Source: Acidobacteriota bacterium
Lineage (GTDB): Bacteria > Acidobacteriota > Terriglobia > UBA7540
Length of the DNA stretch: 64,000 nucleotides
Direction of reading: 5' to 3'
Assembly (NCBI GenBank): GCA_021838785.1
Contig: JAKCCV010000001.1
Coordinates: forward strand, 1-64,000
Position 1 is the stretch's first letter. Every line of letters starts with the position of its first letter. The notes below the pieces were generated by a model that made no database searches, was not told the DNA's origin, and saw only the letters and a list, made by a program, of their open reading frames with translations. The translations under genes and the position numbers were made by a program. Shown piece after piece: positions 20,727 to 29,549 of this stretch.

Positions 20727-22719
20727 CCCACTCTCCCTAATTTCTCGCCCGCCGAGCCGACCGCTTACGGCATCGCGCGGCGCCGCTCAATTTTACGCTA
20801 CGCGGGTTTCGTCGCGCCCTCGGAAGGAACCTTTGAACTATCGTCATAAATGGCTGTGCCCGCTTTCGGCTCAGCCTGGGGCGGTGACCCTCCTTGTCTT
20901 GATGTCGCTCTTGTCAACCGCCGCATCGGCCGCCGCGCAGATTTCAGTGCCTCGGCCTTTAACGATTGCCTATCATCTCATCCTCAAACGCCCCACGGCC
21001 CACCTGATGCAAGTGGAGATCACGGTGGGCAACATTTCCACTCCCTCGGTAGAATTCGTTCTTCCTCGCTGGGCGCCCGGACGTTACGCAATTTACAATT
21101 TTGCCAAAAACGTGCAGCAGTTCGAAGCCACCAACGCGCAGCGCCAGCCTCTCCCTTGGAGCCAACCGGACGACACGTCGTGGAAAGTGAATACCCAGAA
21201 CGCGGGCGGAGAGGTGGAAGTTAGCTATCGCGTTTACGGCAACGACCTTACCGGCTCATTCTCTCAATTCGACACCACCCATGCCGCCGTCAATGGAGCG
21301 TCCGTCTTCATGTACGTGGCTGGCCACAAGCCGAACCCAGTCACGTTGACCGTCGAGGCGCCCGCCGGTTGGAAAATCGTCAGCGGCTTTTCCCTTTCTA
21401 CGAGCCAGAGCACCTTTCAGGTTCCGGATTATGACGTGCTGGTGGATACGCCGCTCGAAATTTCACCGCACTTGATGATTCAAGAATTCCACGACCGCGG
21501 GAAAACTTTTCGCGTGGCCGTGCACAGCTTCGATCCGCAAGACACCAACATTCAACCGTTAGTGGAGGGCGTCAAGAAGATTGTCGCCACGGAAATGGCC
21601 ATGATGCCCACGCCCGATTTCTCCAGCTACACTTTCATTTTCCACTTCGCTCCGGATATCCCGATGGGCGATGGCATGGAGCATCTGAATTCCACGGATA
21701 TTATCATTCCCGCCAGTTTATCGAACGGTGGGCTTAGCGAGGCTCTGGAAATTGCGGCGCATGAGTTTTTCCATCTCTGGAACGTCAAACGGCTGCGACC
21801 GGCGGGGCTGGGGCCGTTCAATTACCGCTGCCCGGTGTACACCCGATGCTTGTGGTTCGTGGAGGGCATCACGACCTACTATTCCTACCTTGTCCTTTTG
21901 CGTAGCGGTCTGTGGACGCGCTCCGAGTTCCTGCATCATCTGGGCCGCCAAATCCGCCGCCTGAGGCGCGATCCCGGCCGCCGCTTAATGTCCGCCGACA
22001 GCTCGAGCTTCCATGCCTGGTTCTACGATCGGGCGCCCGAAATGCAAGAGACCAACTTCGCCAACGACACCATCTCCTATTACACCAAGGGTGCCCTTCT
22101 CGGCATGTTGCTGGACTTGGAGATTCGCGCCGACACTGACGGACGGAAAACTCTGCTGAATGTCCTTCATCGGATGTATCGCCAGTTCTATGAATCGCCG
22201 GCGACCACCTACTATGGACCCGGTCGCGGCTACCACCAGCGGGATATCCTGAATGCGGTCAATCAAGTGGCAAGAAAAAACTTTGCCGGTTTCTTTGCCC
22301 GCTACGTTGCCGGAACCGCGCCTCTGCCTTACGATGCCGTGTTGGCCGACGCCGGCTTAAAACTCGAAACGGCCGTGGCTCCTGGCACACCGCCGAACCT
22401 GGGAGCCTCCGTCACACCGGTGGATACGGGGATGAAAATTGTCTCCATCCGTCCGGGCGGCCCCGCCGACCGAGCCGGTTTGAGCCGCGACGATATCCTG
22501 ATTGACTTGGACAATCGCTCCCTGGCGATTCATAGCTTGAAAAGGATGTTGGAAATTTATCCCCCTGGCGCGCGAGTTCCCTTCACCGTCCAGCGCCACT
22601 TGGCGCATCACATGATTTGGGTCACCTTGGGGCCGCCCAGGCCCAATGTTTACCGCATCGTCAACCTGCCCGGCGCCACCGCCGGCCAGATTGCCCTCCG
22701 CAGGCAATGGCTTCGTTGA
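20719..22719 (+). CDS. M61-family (glycyl aminopeptidase-like) metallopeptidase with PDZ domain
   Basis: A 666-residue exported peptidase. The N-terminal beta domain (YHLILKRPTAHLMQVEITVGN, FVLPRWAPGRYAIYNFAKNVQQF) is typical of M61. The zinc site is AAHEFFHLWNVKRLRP (H348, E349, H352 from the first ATG). A PDZ domain occupies about residues 565-640 (MKIVSIRPGGPADRAGLSRDDILIDLD). The ATG at 20719 overlaps the upstream stop but gives 38 non-signal residues. A TTG at 20833 with AAGGA just upstream (20824-20828) would start right at a clean signal peptide (NYRHKW..., TLLVLMSLLSTAASAAAQ) and may be the true start. It probably forms one transcript with the acylase gene. Confidence 0.92.
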   Translation: MNSPLSLISRPPSRPLTASRGAAQFYATRVSSRPRKEPLNYRHKWLCPLSAQPGAVTLLVLMSLLSTAASAAAQISVPRPLTIAYHLILKRPTAHLMQVEITVGNISTPSVEFVLPRWAPGRYAIYNFAKNVQQFEATNAQRQPLPWSQPDDTSWKVNTQNAGGEVEVSYRVYGNDLTGSFSQFDTTHAAVNGASVFMYVAGHKPNPVTLTVEAPAGWKIVSGFSLSTSQSTFQVPDYDVLVDTPLEISPHLMIQEFHDRGKTFRVAVHSFDPQDTNIQPLVEGVKKIVATEMAMMPTPDFSSYTFIFHFAPDIPMGDGMEHLNSTDIIIPASLSNGGLSEALEIAAHEFFHLWNVKRLRPAGLGPFNYRCPVYTRCLWFVEGITTYYSYLVLLRSGLWTRSEFLHHLGRQIRRLRRDPGRRLMSADSSSFHAWFYDRAPEMQETNFANDTISYYTKGALLGMLLDLEIRADTDGRKTLLNVLHRMYRQFYESPATTYYGPGRGYHQRDILNAVNQVARKNFAGFFARYVAGTAPLPYDAVLADAGLKLETAVAPGTPPNLGASVTPVDTGMKIVSIRPGGPADRAGLSRDDILIDLDNRSLAIHSLKRMLEIYPPGARVPFTVQRHLAHHMIWVTLGPPRPNVYRIVNLPGATAGQIALRRQWLR

Positions 22720-22721
22720 AG

Positions 22722-22746
22722 GGTAAGGCGCGAGCGTCGCCTTGCC
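22722..22746. terminator. Hairpin between convergent M61 and DedA genes
   Basis: GGTAAGGCG (22722-22730) pairs with CGCCTTGCC (22738-22746) around a 7-base loop, giving a 9-bp stem with one G-U pair. It sits in the 26-base gap and touches the DedA stop codon. There is no clear U-tract. Confidence 0.45.
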
Positions 22747-23366
22747 TATTGCGTGCGCCGCTTGCGCGCTTCGCGCAACCAAAAACCCGTGGCAACCGCA
22801 AGAATCACGATTCCGAAAAGCAGCAGGGTCAGTTGATCCATTCGCGCAAGCAGGTGAACGATCCGCGGCCATCGGTTGCCGATAGCGAACCCAATGCTTG
22901 TCATAACGATGGCCCACACCGTCGCGCCGCTTACATTGCAGATGAAAAACAAGCCATACGGCATCTGAAAGACGCCTGCTAAGATTCCCGCGAACACGCG
23001 CAGGCCGGCGACGAAGCGGCCTCCAAACACGGCCCAAGGGCCGTATTTCAGCACGGCGGTTTCAGAACGTTCAAAGGAGTGGGCCAGCCACGGCAGTCGC
23101 TGGAACAAGCCCGCCAGCAGATTCCGCCCTGCTGCCCGACCAATCCAATACCCGAGGTTATCACCCAGCGTCGCCCCGGCGATGCCAACCAGAATTGCCG
23201 GCACAAGCTGCAGGTGGCCTTCCCACGCGAGAAAACCCGCAAACAACAGAACCGTTTCCCCGGGAAGCGGGATGCCTGCGTTCTCCAGCATGACCCCAAA
23301 AAAAATCACCCAATAGCCGTAGGCGCTAAAGTCGTGCGCGAGGGTTGGATGAGCGACTTGTGCCAC
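22746..23366 (-). CDS. DedA-family (SNARE-associated/VTT) membrane protein
   Basis: A 206-residue integral membrane protein of the DedA/VTT family, several members of which act as undecaprenyl- or phospholipid translocases in the inner membrane. Seen: YGYWVIFFGVMLENAGIPLPGETVLL (a re-entrant helix with the conserved Glu and Pro), GATLGDNLGYWIGRAAGRN (the GD.xGYxxGR signature), and FGGRFVAGLRVFAGILAGVFQMP (F-x-G-R-[FIV]-x-x-x-R). Two further C-terminal helices follow. The start codon is GTG at 23366. It is divergent from the homocysteine methyltransferase gene. Confidence 0.93.
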   Translation of the reverse strand: MAQVAHPTLAHDFSAYGYWVIFFGVMLENAGIPLPGETVLLFAGFLAWEGHLQLVPAILVGIAGATLGDNLGYWIGRAAGRNLLAGLFQRLPWLAHSFERSETAVLKYGPWAVFGGRFVAGLRVFAGILAGVFQMPYGLFFICNVSGATVWAIVMTSIGFAIGNRWPRIVHLLARMDQLTLLLFGIVILAVATGFWLREARKRRTQ

Positions 23367-23513
23367 GATAAGTTGACGGGGTGGGGCCCCCGGGTTAGCC
23401 GATTATCATACCCCGAAGCGCGTGGTCGCCGATAAGTATTCCGAAGGCCCATCAGCCTACGACGGGCTTTTAATGTGGCCCTGCATTGGGGGCCGTGCTA
23501 AACTACGAATATT

Positions 23514-25400
23514 GTGCGGCTGCCCTTCATTGAGAAAATTCAGGAACGTGTTGCGGTGGGCGATGGGGCGATGGGCACCATGCTTTACGCCAAAGGCATT
23601 CCCCTGCACCGCTGCTTTGATGAGCTCAATCTCAGCGCGCCCCAATTGGTGAAGGAAGTCCATCTGGGCTATGTGCGCGCGGGCGCCGAACTGATTGAGA
23701 CCAATACCTTTGGCGCCAATCGCTATCGTTTGGGCAAATTTGATCTGGCCGAAAAAGTCCGCGAAATCAACCTCGCCGGTGCCCGCCTGGCGCGCGAAGT
23801 AGCCGGGGAAGAAATTTACGTCGCCGGCTCTGTGGGGCCGCTGGACATCCGCCTGGAGCCGCTCGGACCCACTTCGCTCGAGGAAGCACGCGCGGCTTTC
23901 CGTGAACAAATTGTGGCTTTGGTTGAAGGCGGCGTGGACCTCATCATCATTGAGACCATGAGCAGCATGGAAGAGGCGCATCAAGCCCTCCTCGCCGCCC
24001 GCGACGTCGCCAGCCTCCCGGTCATCGTGCAAATCACGGTGGGCGAGGACGGCAGCACACCCTCTGGCGCGCGGCCCGAGGATTTTGCCCGGCATCTGGA
24101 TGCATGGGGCGCTGACCTTATAGGCGTTAACTGTAGCCTCGGGCCGGCCATTGTCCTGGAAACGTTGGAACGCATGGCCGCCGTCACCACGAAAAAATTG
24201 ACGGCCCAACCCAATGCCGGCTTGCCCCAAATGATCGGTGGACGGAGCCTCTACCTCTGCTCGCCGGAATATATGGCAGGCTACGCGCAGCGGTTTATTG
24301 AAGCCGGCGCGAGGCTGGTCGGCGGTTGCTGTGGGACCACGCCGGAACACATCCGTGCCATGAAAACGGCGGTTCGCGCGCTCACCCCGCGGGGCGGACG
24401 CATCAGCGTGGAGAATCCCCCGCGGTCAGTCCAAGCCTTGCCGCCCGTGAACGTCGAAAGCCGCTCCCGGCTGGGGGCCAAGCTGGCGCAAGGCGAATTC
24501 CCCCTCATCGTTGAAATGACGCCGCCCAAAGGCTGGGACGCAGCCCGCGAACTCGAAGGCGCCGTTTACCTACGCGGGCAAGGCGTTGACGCTGTGAACC
24601 TTCCTGATGGGTACGGTTCCACAGTTCGGATGAGCGCGCAGAGCCTAGCGGTTCTGATCCTGCAGAAGACCGGCCTTGAGCCCGTGCTGCATTTCAGTTG
24701 TCGCGGGCGCAATCTGCAAAGCCTTCAATCGGATCTGTTAGGAGCCTATGCTGTGGGCCTACGCAATATTCATGCCGTCACCGGAGAGGTGCCTCCCTTC
24801 GCCACGCTCCCCGCCGGCACCACGGTTTTTGACATTGATTCGGTCGGTCTGGTCAACGTTCTTTCTAACCTTAACCGCGGACTCGACGCGGGTGGACATC
24901 CTCTGGGGGCGCAGACCGCGTTTCTGATCGGGGTCGGGCTGAATCCCTATGCGCTGAATCTTGACGAGGAGCTTCGGCGTTTCCGCTACAAAGTCGAAGC
25001 CGGGGCCAATTTTGCCCTCCTTCGGCCGGTGTTTGACGTTAATCGGGTGCGGGTCTTCTTGCAACGTCTCCAAGAAAGCGGGATTCCGCGAATTCCCTTG
25101 CTGGGCAACATTTACCCGCTCACCAGCTTTCGAAGCGCTGAGTTTATGAATAATGAAATGAGCGTCCCGGTTCCGGCCGCCTTTCTGGAGCGAATGCGCA
25201 AGGTGGACACGGGCGATCGCGCGCGAGCCGAGGGCGTCAAAATCGCCCAGGAGCTTTTGCTCGAGATGCGCGAACTGGTGCAAGGCATCCAGATTGCCGC
25301 TCCCTTTGGACGCTATGCGCTGGCGGTGGAAGTCGCACAGGTTTTGGGCACTGTCCCCCGTGCGGATGCGGCGCGCCCCGGACTGACGGCTGAGGTCTGA
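23514..25400 (+). CDS. Bifunctional homocysteine S-methyltransferase / methylenetetrahydrofolate reductase
   Basis: A fusion of two methionine-cycle enzymes (628 residues, GTG start). Residues 1-290 form the zinc-dependent homocysteine-binding domain: VGDGAMGTMLYAKG near the start, ELIETNTFGANRY, GVNCSLGP (first Cys ligand) and GGCCGTTPEHIR (the Cys pair). From about residue 325 a MetF-type TIM barrel follows (PLIVEMTPPKGWD..., ILQKTGLEPVLHFSCRGRN, EAGANFALLRPVFDV). It would reduce 5,10-methylene-THF and supply methyl groups for methionine synthesis. The architecture matches the YitJ-like fusion of Bacillus and other bacteria. No SAM riboswitch was recognised in the 147-base gap upstream. Confidence 0.92.
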   Translation: MRLPFIEKIQERVAVGDGAMGTMLYAKGIPLHRCFDELNLSAPQLVKEVHLGYVRAGAELIETNTFGANRYRLGKFDLAEKVREINLAGARLAREVAGEEIYVAGSVGPLDIRLEPLGPTSLEEARAAFREQIVALVEGGVDLIIIETMSSMEEAHQALLAARDVASLPVIVQITVGEDGSTPSGARPEDFARHLDAWGADLIGVNCSLGPAIVLETLERMAAVTTKKLTAQPNAGLPQMIGGRSLYLCSPEYMAGYAQRFIEAGARLVGGCCGTTPEHIRAMKTAVRALTPRGGRISVENPPRSVQALPPVNVESRSRLGAKLAQGEFPLIVEMTPPKGWDAARELEGAVYLRGQGVDAVNLPDGYGSTVRMSAQSLAVLILQKTGLEPVLHFSCRGRNLQSLQSDLLGAYAVGLRNIHAVTGEVPPFATLPAGTTVFDIDSVGLVNVLSNLNRGLDAGGHPLGAQTAFLIGVGLNPYALNLDEELRRFRYKVEAGANFALLRPVFDVNRVRVFLQRLQESGIPRIPLLGNIYPLTSFRSAEFMNNEMSVPVPAAFLERMRKVDTGDRARAEGVKIAQELLLEMRELVQGIQIAAPFGRYALAVEVAQVLGTVPRADAARPGLTAEV

Positions 25401-25465
25401 GTAGCCGGAAGCTTCTTTCCGTCGCGACCGTGAAGGAGATTTTTGGCCGCCGCCATCTGAGAATC

Positions 25466-25732
25466 ATGCACACGGGTTCAAAAGCTGCCAAACCGGACTC
25501 TTTTGAGAAAAACCTTGAGCGACTGGATGCCATCGTCCGCCAGCTTGAGGACGCTTCCCTGCCCCTCGAAAAAGCTCTTCAACTCTACGAGGAGGGAATG
25601 AAGCTTTCTGCGCTTTGCCATCAGCAACTCGAAGAGGCCGAAGGGCGCGTGCAAGCGCTCGTGAAGCGGGCTGACGGCAAAATCATCTCTCAGCCCTATG
25701 AGACGGGCGAGAAGGAGTCTGATTCCGAGTGA
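25466..25732 (+). CDS. xseB: Exodeoxyribonuclease VII small subunit XseB
   Basis: An 88-residue helical protein with the XseB signature SFEKNLERLDAIVRQLED, then SLPLEKALQLYEEGMKL and QQLEEAEGRVQ. It binds XseA to form a single-strand-specific nuclease. The large-subunit gene is not in this window. The frame is open from a GTG at 25430 that gives 12 extra residues; the ATG at 25466 matches family length better. The TGA stop overlaps the ATG of ispA by one base. Position in front of ispA-dxs is a widely conserved arrangement. Confidence 0.9.
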   Translation: MHTGSKAAKPDSFEKNLERLDAIVRQLEDASLPLEKALQLYEEGMKLSALCHQQLEEAEGRVQALVKRADGKIISQPYETGEKESDSE

Positions 25733-26625
25733 TGGCCTCGGCACAAATCCGTTCCACTTGGGAAGGGGTTCAAACCTCGGTCGAGCGTGAACTGGACCGC
25801 TTGCTTCCACGAGCTGACGTTTACCCTCCGTCCATCCACCAAGCCATGCGGCATTCCATTTTTGCCGGAGGCAAGCGGCTTCGGCCTATCCTGTGCATCG
25901 AATCAGGCCGTCTTGTTGAGGGGCCGGAAGCTTCGCTGGTTCGGATCGCTGCCGCGCTGGAGATGATCCACACGTACTCTCTGATTCACGACGATCTGCC
26001 CGCGCTCGACAACGATGATCTTCGCCGAGGCCAGCCGACCTGTCATGTAGCCTTCGGCGAGGCGACAGCGATTCTTGCCGGGGACGCGCTGTTGACCCTG
26101 GGCTTTCACGTGCTTACGGAACTTCCGGAAGTGCCGTCAGAAAGGCAGGTGCGAATCCTTCAAGAGATCTCCAAGGCGATTGGGACGCCGGACGGCATGA
26201 TCGCCGGGCAGGTGGCCGATTTGGAAGCTTCTCGGCAGGCCACGACGACCGCTTCTCTCGAGTTTATTCACCGCGCCAAGACCGGGGCCCTGCTGCGGGC
26301 TTCCGTCCGGGCGGGCGCTTTGGCCGGCCACGCTTCGGCCGACGACCTAGACCGCCTCACGCGCTACGGGGAAAGTGTGGGGCTGGCCTTCCAAATTGCC
26401 GATGATTTGCTGGATGTGCTTGGCTCAAGCGCGGAGCTTGGCAAGAAAACAGGCAAAGATAGCCGTCAGGGCAAGGCGACCTATCCCGCGCTTTACGGCA
26501 TCGAAGAATCGCGGCGCCGTGCCCGGCAGCTCGTTGAGGAAGCCTGTGGGTTGCTCGAACCCTACGGCGAGCGGGCGGAGCGGCTCCGCGAGATCGCTCG
26601 CTTTTTAATCGAGAGGACATCCTGA
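25732..26625 (+). CDS. ispA: Farnesyl/geranylgeranyl diphosphate synthase IspA
   Basis: A trans-prenyltransferase of 297 residues that condenses IPP with DMAPP/GPP to make the C15 (or C20) precursor of undecaprenyl phosphate, quinones and hopanoids. The first Asp-rich motif is LIHDDLPALDNDDLRRG, the second QIADDLLDVLG; GGKRLRPILC carries the IPP-binding residues. Chain length is uncertain, but the two residues before the first motif and the overall size fit FPP synthase best. It overlaps xseB (TGATG) and dxs (TGATG) by one base each, so the three are translationally coupled. Confidence 0.93.
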   Translation: MASAQIRSTWEGVQTSVERELDRLLPRADVYPPSIHQAMRHSIFAGGKRLRPILCIESGRLVEGPEASLVRIAAALEMIHTYSLIHDDLPALDNDDLRRGQPTCHVAFGEATAILAGDALLTLGFHVLTELPEVPSERQVRILQEISKAIGTPDGMIAGQVADLEASRQATTTASLEFIHRAKTGALLRASVRAGALAGHASADDLDRLTRYGESVGLAFQIADDLLDVLGSSAELGKKTGKDSRQGKATYPALYGIEESRRRARQLVEEACGLLEPYGERAERLREIARFLIERTS

Positions 26626-28547
26626 TGGAGTACCGATTCCTGCCCCAAATTGATTCGCCAGCCGACCTCAAGAAGATTCCCCGCGAGGATTTGCCGCGGG
26701 TAGCCGAAGAACTCCGTGATTATTTGATTTCCGTGGTTTCCAAGGTGGGTGGGCACTTGGCTTCGAGCCTCGGCGCCGTGGAGTTGACGTTGGCCCTGCA
26801 CTACCTTTTCGACACGCCCCAAGACAAAATCGTTTGGGACGTTGGACATCAAACCTATGGACATAAGGTTCTGACAGGCCGGCGCGACCGCCTTCCCACC
26901 ATTCGCCAGTACGGCGGCATTTCCGGCTTTCCGGTGCGTGATGAAAGCCCTTATGACGCCTTCAATGTGGCGCATGCCGGAACGGCCATTTCGGGCGCGC
27001 TCGGCATGGCCGTGGCGCGGGATTTGAAGGGAGAAGATTTCTATGTCGTCGCGGTGGTTGGCGATGCGGGTCTGACCGCAGGCGTGGAGCTTGAAGGCAT
27101 CAACAACCTTGGCAATCTTCAGAAAAAAGTCCTGGTCATCTTGAACGATAACGAGATGTCCATTTCCCCCAACGTCGGCGCGTTGGCTGGCTATCTGAAC
27201 CGCATTGTTCACGGACAAGCCTATCATCGGCTCAAAGAGGAAGTCGAAAAGATGATGTTGGCGGTTCCCCGCCTGGGCCCGCGACTGCTCCGTCTTTCCA
27301 AGGACATTGTGGAATCCGCCAAAGCCGTGCTGATCCCCGGCCTCGTCTTTGAGGAATTGGGGTTTGATTATGTCGGCCCTATCAACGGCCATAACCTGGA
27401 TGAACTTTTGGACGTCATCGCGCGGGTCAAGGACAATCCCACACCCACCCTGCTGCACATCGTCACGCAAAAGGGCAAAGGTTACCCCCACGCGGAGAAA
27501 CTGCCGGTCAAGTTTCATGGCGTGACGCAGTTTGATGTGGCGACGGGAGTCTTTCACAAGGCCCCGACCAAAGCCCCCGCTTATACGGCGGTCTTTGGCC
27601 AGGCTCTGACGGAGCTGGCGGCAAACGATGCGCGCATCGTAGCTATCACCGCGGCCATGGCCGAGGGCACGGGCCTGGTGGAATTCGCCAAGCGATTCCC
27701 CGACCGATTTTTTGACGTCGGCATTGCGGAGCAGCACGCCGTCACCTTCGCGTGTGGTCTGGCGTGCGAAGGGATGCGGCCGGTGGCGGCGATCTACTCG
27801 ACGTTTTTGCAGCGCGCCTACGACCAGGTCATCCACGATGTTTGCCTGATGCGGGCGCCGGTGGTTTTCGCGGCCGATCGCGCCGGCATTGTCGGTCAAG
27901 ACGGTCCCACGCACCACGGCCTTTACGACATCGCCTACCTTTCCGCCTTGCCCGGGATGGTCGTGATGGCCCCCAAGGATGAAAACGAACTCCGCCATAT
28001 GCTGTACACGGCCCTGCAATTAGACGGCCCGTCAGCCGTGCGCTACCCCCGCGGCAACGGCATCGGCGTCGCCATGGATTCAGAGTTCAAGAAACTGGAC
28101 ATCGGCAAAGGAGAAATTCTGCGGGAAGGCAGCGACATCGCCATCCTCGCCCTGGGCAGCATGGTTTATCCTTCGCTCGAAGCGGCGGAGCGGCTGGAAG
28201 AGGCTGGCATCCACGCCACGGTCATCAACGCCCGATTTGCCAAACCCCTCGACGAGGAACTCATCGGCTGCCTGGCATCGGAGAAGGAGTTCCTGGTGAC
28301 GGTCGAGGAAGGCACGGCATCCGGCGGCTTTGGCGCTCACGTCGCGGCTCTGCTCCAAGACCGAAAGATCCCGGCCAGCCTCCTGCGCATCGCCGTTCCG
28401 GATCGCATTATTCCCCATGGCGCCCCCAATCTTCTTCACGCCAAATACGGCCTGGATGCGGATGGCATCGTCGAGCGTGTTCAGAAATTTGCCAACGAGT
28501 CTCCAAGCCGCCCCCTGGTGAGGCACCGATCCTCGACGATCGGGTAA
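26625..28547 (+). CDS. dxs: 1-deoxy-D-xylulose-5-phosphate synthase
   Basis: First and rate-setting enzyme of the MEP isoprenoid pathway, joining pyruvate and glyceraldehyde-3-phosphate with thiamine diphosphate (640 residues, family length). Visible: GGHLASSLGAVELTLALH, IVWDVGHQTYGHK, and the cofactor-binding VVGDAGLTAGVELEGINNLG, where the usual GDG reads GDA. The second half has FFDVGIAEQHAVTFACGLA (catalytic Glu) and DRAGIVGQDGPTHHG. The transketolase C domain carries FLVTVEEGTASGGFG. It follows ispA with a one-base overlap, so supply of C5 units and prenyl elongation are made from one mRNA. Confidence 0.97.
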   Translation: MEYRFLPQIDSPADLKKIPREDLPRVAEELRDYLISVVSKVGGHLASSLGAVELTLALHYLFDTPQDKIVWDVGHQTYGHKVLTGRRDRLPTIRQYGGISGFPVRDESPYDAFNVAHAGTAISGALGMAVARDLKGEDFYVVAVVGDAGLTAGVELEGINNLGNLQKKVLVILNDNEMSISPNVGALAGYLNRIVHGQAYHRLKEEVEKMMLAVPRLGPRLLRLSKDIVESAKAVLIPGLVFEELGFDYVGPINGHNLDELLDVIARVKDNPTPTLLHIVTQKGKGYPHAEKLPVKFHGVTQFDVATGVFHKAPTKAPAYTAVFGQALTELAANDARIVAITAAMAEGTGLVEFAKRFPDRFFDVGIAEQHAVTFACGLACEGMRPVAAIYSTFLQRAYDQVIHDVCLMRAPVVFAADRAGIVGQDGPTHHGLYDIAYLSALPGMVVMAPKDENELRHMLYTALQLDGPSAVRYPRGNGIGVAMDSEFKKLDIGKGEILREGSDIAILALGSMVYPSLEAAERLEEAGIHATVINARFAKPLDEELIGCLASEKEFLVTVEEGTASGGFGAHVAALLQDRKIPASLLRIAVPDRIIPHGAPNLLHAKYGLDADGIVERVQKFANESPSRPLVRHRSSTIG

Positions 28548-28663
28548 TCCCGCGCCGCGAAGAGCTGCCATGCAAGGGTGGAGCCGGCCAGCCTCAACTC
28601 TCCGGCTCAAGTGACGAGCGGTCCTTAGCCGGTGCCATGATTTTTGTCGCTTATCCCTCCACA

Positions 28664-29434
28664 ATGTCCAAATTGCGGCATTCTAAAGTTCGTCTTGACC
28701 GCTTGCTCGTCGAGCGGGGACTGGCAGGCTCGCGCGAGAAAGCTCAGGCGCTCATCTTGGCAGGTCAAGTGTTGGTGGAAAACCAGAAGGTCGAGAAGGC
28801 CGGCGCGCAAGTCAACTCCGCTGCGAGGATCCAACTTCTTGGCGAACCGATGAGATTCGTCAGCCGCGGCGGCATTAAACTCGATGGGGCATTGGATTTC
28901 TTTCACGTCGAAGCGGCGGGAAAGGTCTGCCTGGATATCGGGGCCTCGACCGGCGGCTTTACAGATTGCCTGTTGCAGCGCGGCGCCCGCAAGGTTTATG
29001 CCTTGGACGTGGGTCAAAACCAACTGGCTTGGAAATTGCGCTGCGACCCGCAAGTAGTCTCGCTCGAAGGCGTCAACGCCCGTTATCTTGGCCCGAACGC
29101 GATTGGGGAAAAAATTGACCTGGTCACCATGGACGTTTCATTCATTTCCGCCACGCTGATTCTCCCCGTCGTCCCACCCCTTTTGGCCTCGGAGGCTGAG
29201 GTTATGATATTGGTCAAGCCTCAGTTCGAAGTTGGGAGAGAGCAAGTGGGCCGGGGCGGAATCGTTCGGGATAGTCGGCTGCATGCTCAAGCGATTCGGA
29301 AGGTGGCTGCAAAACTTGAAGAGCTTGGGTTTACTGGACTTGCAACCTCGGAAAGCGTCCTTCCGGGAGCCACCGGCAACCGCGAGTTTTTCTTACTTGC
29401 CCATTGGAGACAAAGAATTGAAACCCAGGATTGA
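28664..29434 (+). CDS. tlyA: TlyA-family rRNA 2'-O-methyltransferase
   Basis: A 256-residue protein with an N-terminal S4 RNA-binding domain (RLDRLLVERGLAGSREKAQA, then GQVLVENQKVEKAG) and a FtsJ-like methyltransferase (VCLDIGASTGGFTDCLLQRG as SAM motif I, DLVTMDVSFIS, ILVKPQFE with catalytic Lys). TlyA members 2'-O-methylate ribosomal RNA; some are annotated as hemolysins. Start chosen at ATG 28664, since family proteins begin a few residues before RLDRLL; the frame opens nine codons earlier. It lies 116 bases after dxs and just before nadK, a common order. Confidence 0.93.
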   Translation: MSKLRHSKVRLDRLLVERGLAGSREKAQALILAGQVLVENQKVEKAGAQVNSAARIQLLGEPMRFVSRGGIKLDGALDFFHVEAAGKVCLDIGASTGGFTDCLLQRGARKVYALDVGQNQLAWKLRCDPQVVSLEGVNARYLGPNAIGEKIDLVTMDVSFISATLILPVVPPLLASEAEVMILVKPQFEVGREQVGRGGIVRDSRLHAQAIRKVAAKLEELGFTGLATSESVLPGATGNREFFLLAHWRQRIETQD

Positions 29435-29549
29435 CCGTTGAATAATTCTGCTCGTAGGTCATCGTTCCACGACGCTCGTGAGCAGCCTGCTACAATACGG
29501 CAGCGTCACGAAGGAGCTAATCGTCTTCTAAGTTGAAAGGGGCACGTCC

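Noticed and set aside
23367-23513. A SAM or cobalamin riboswitch before the methionine-synthesis fusion gene
   Set aside because: The gap is only 147 bases, and I found no conserved core or long paired structure of either class.
26562-28019. A 485-codon minus-strand frame opposite dxs
   Set aside because: A shadow of the dxs codons. The sense strand has full Dxs motifs, and the antisense product shows no family features.
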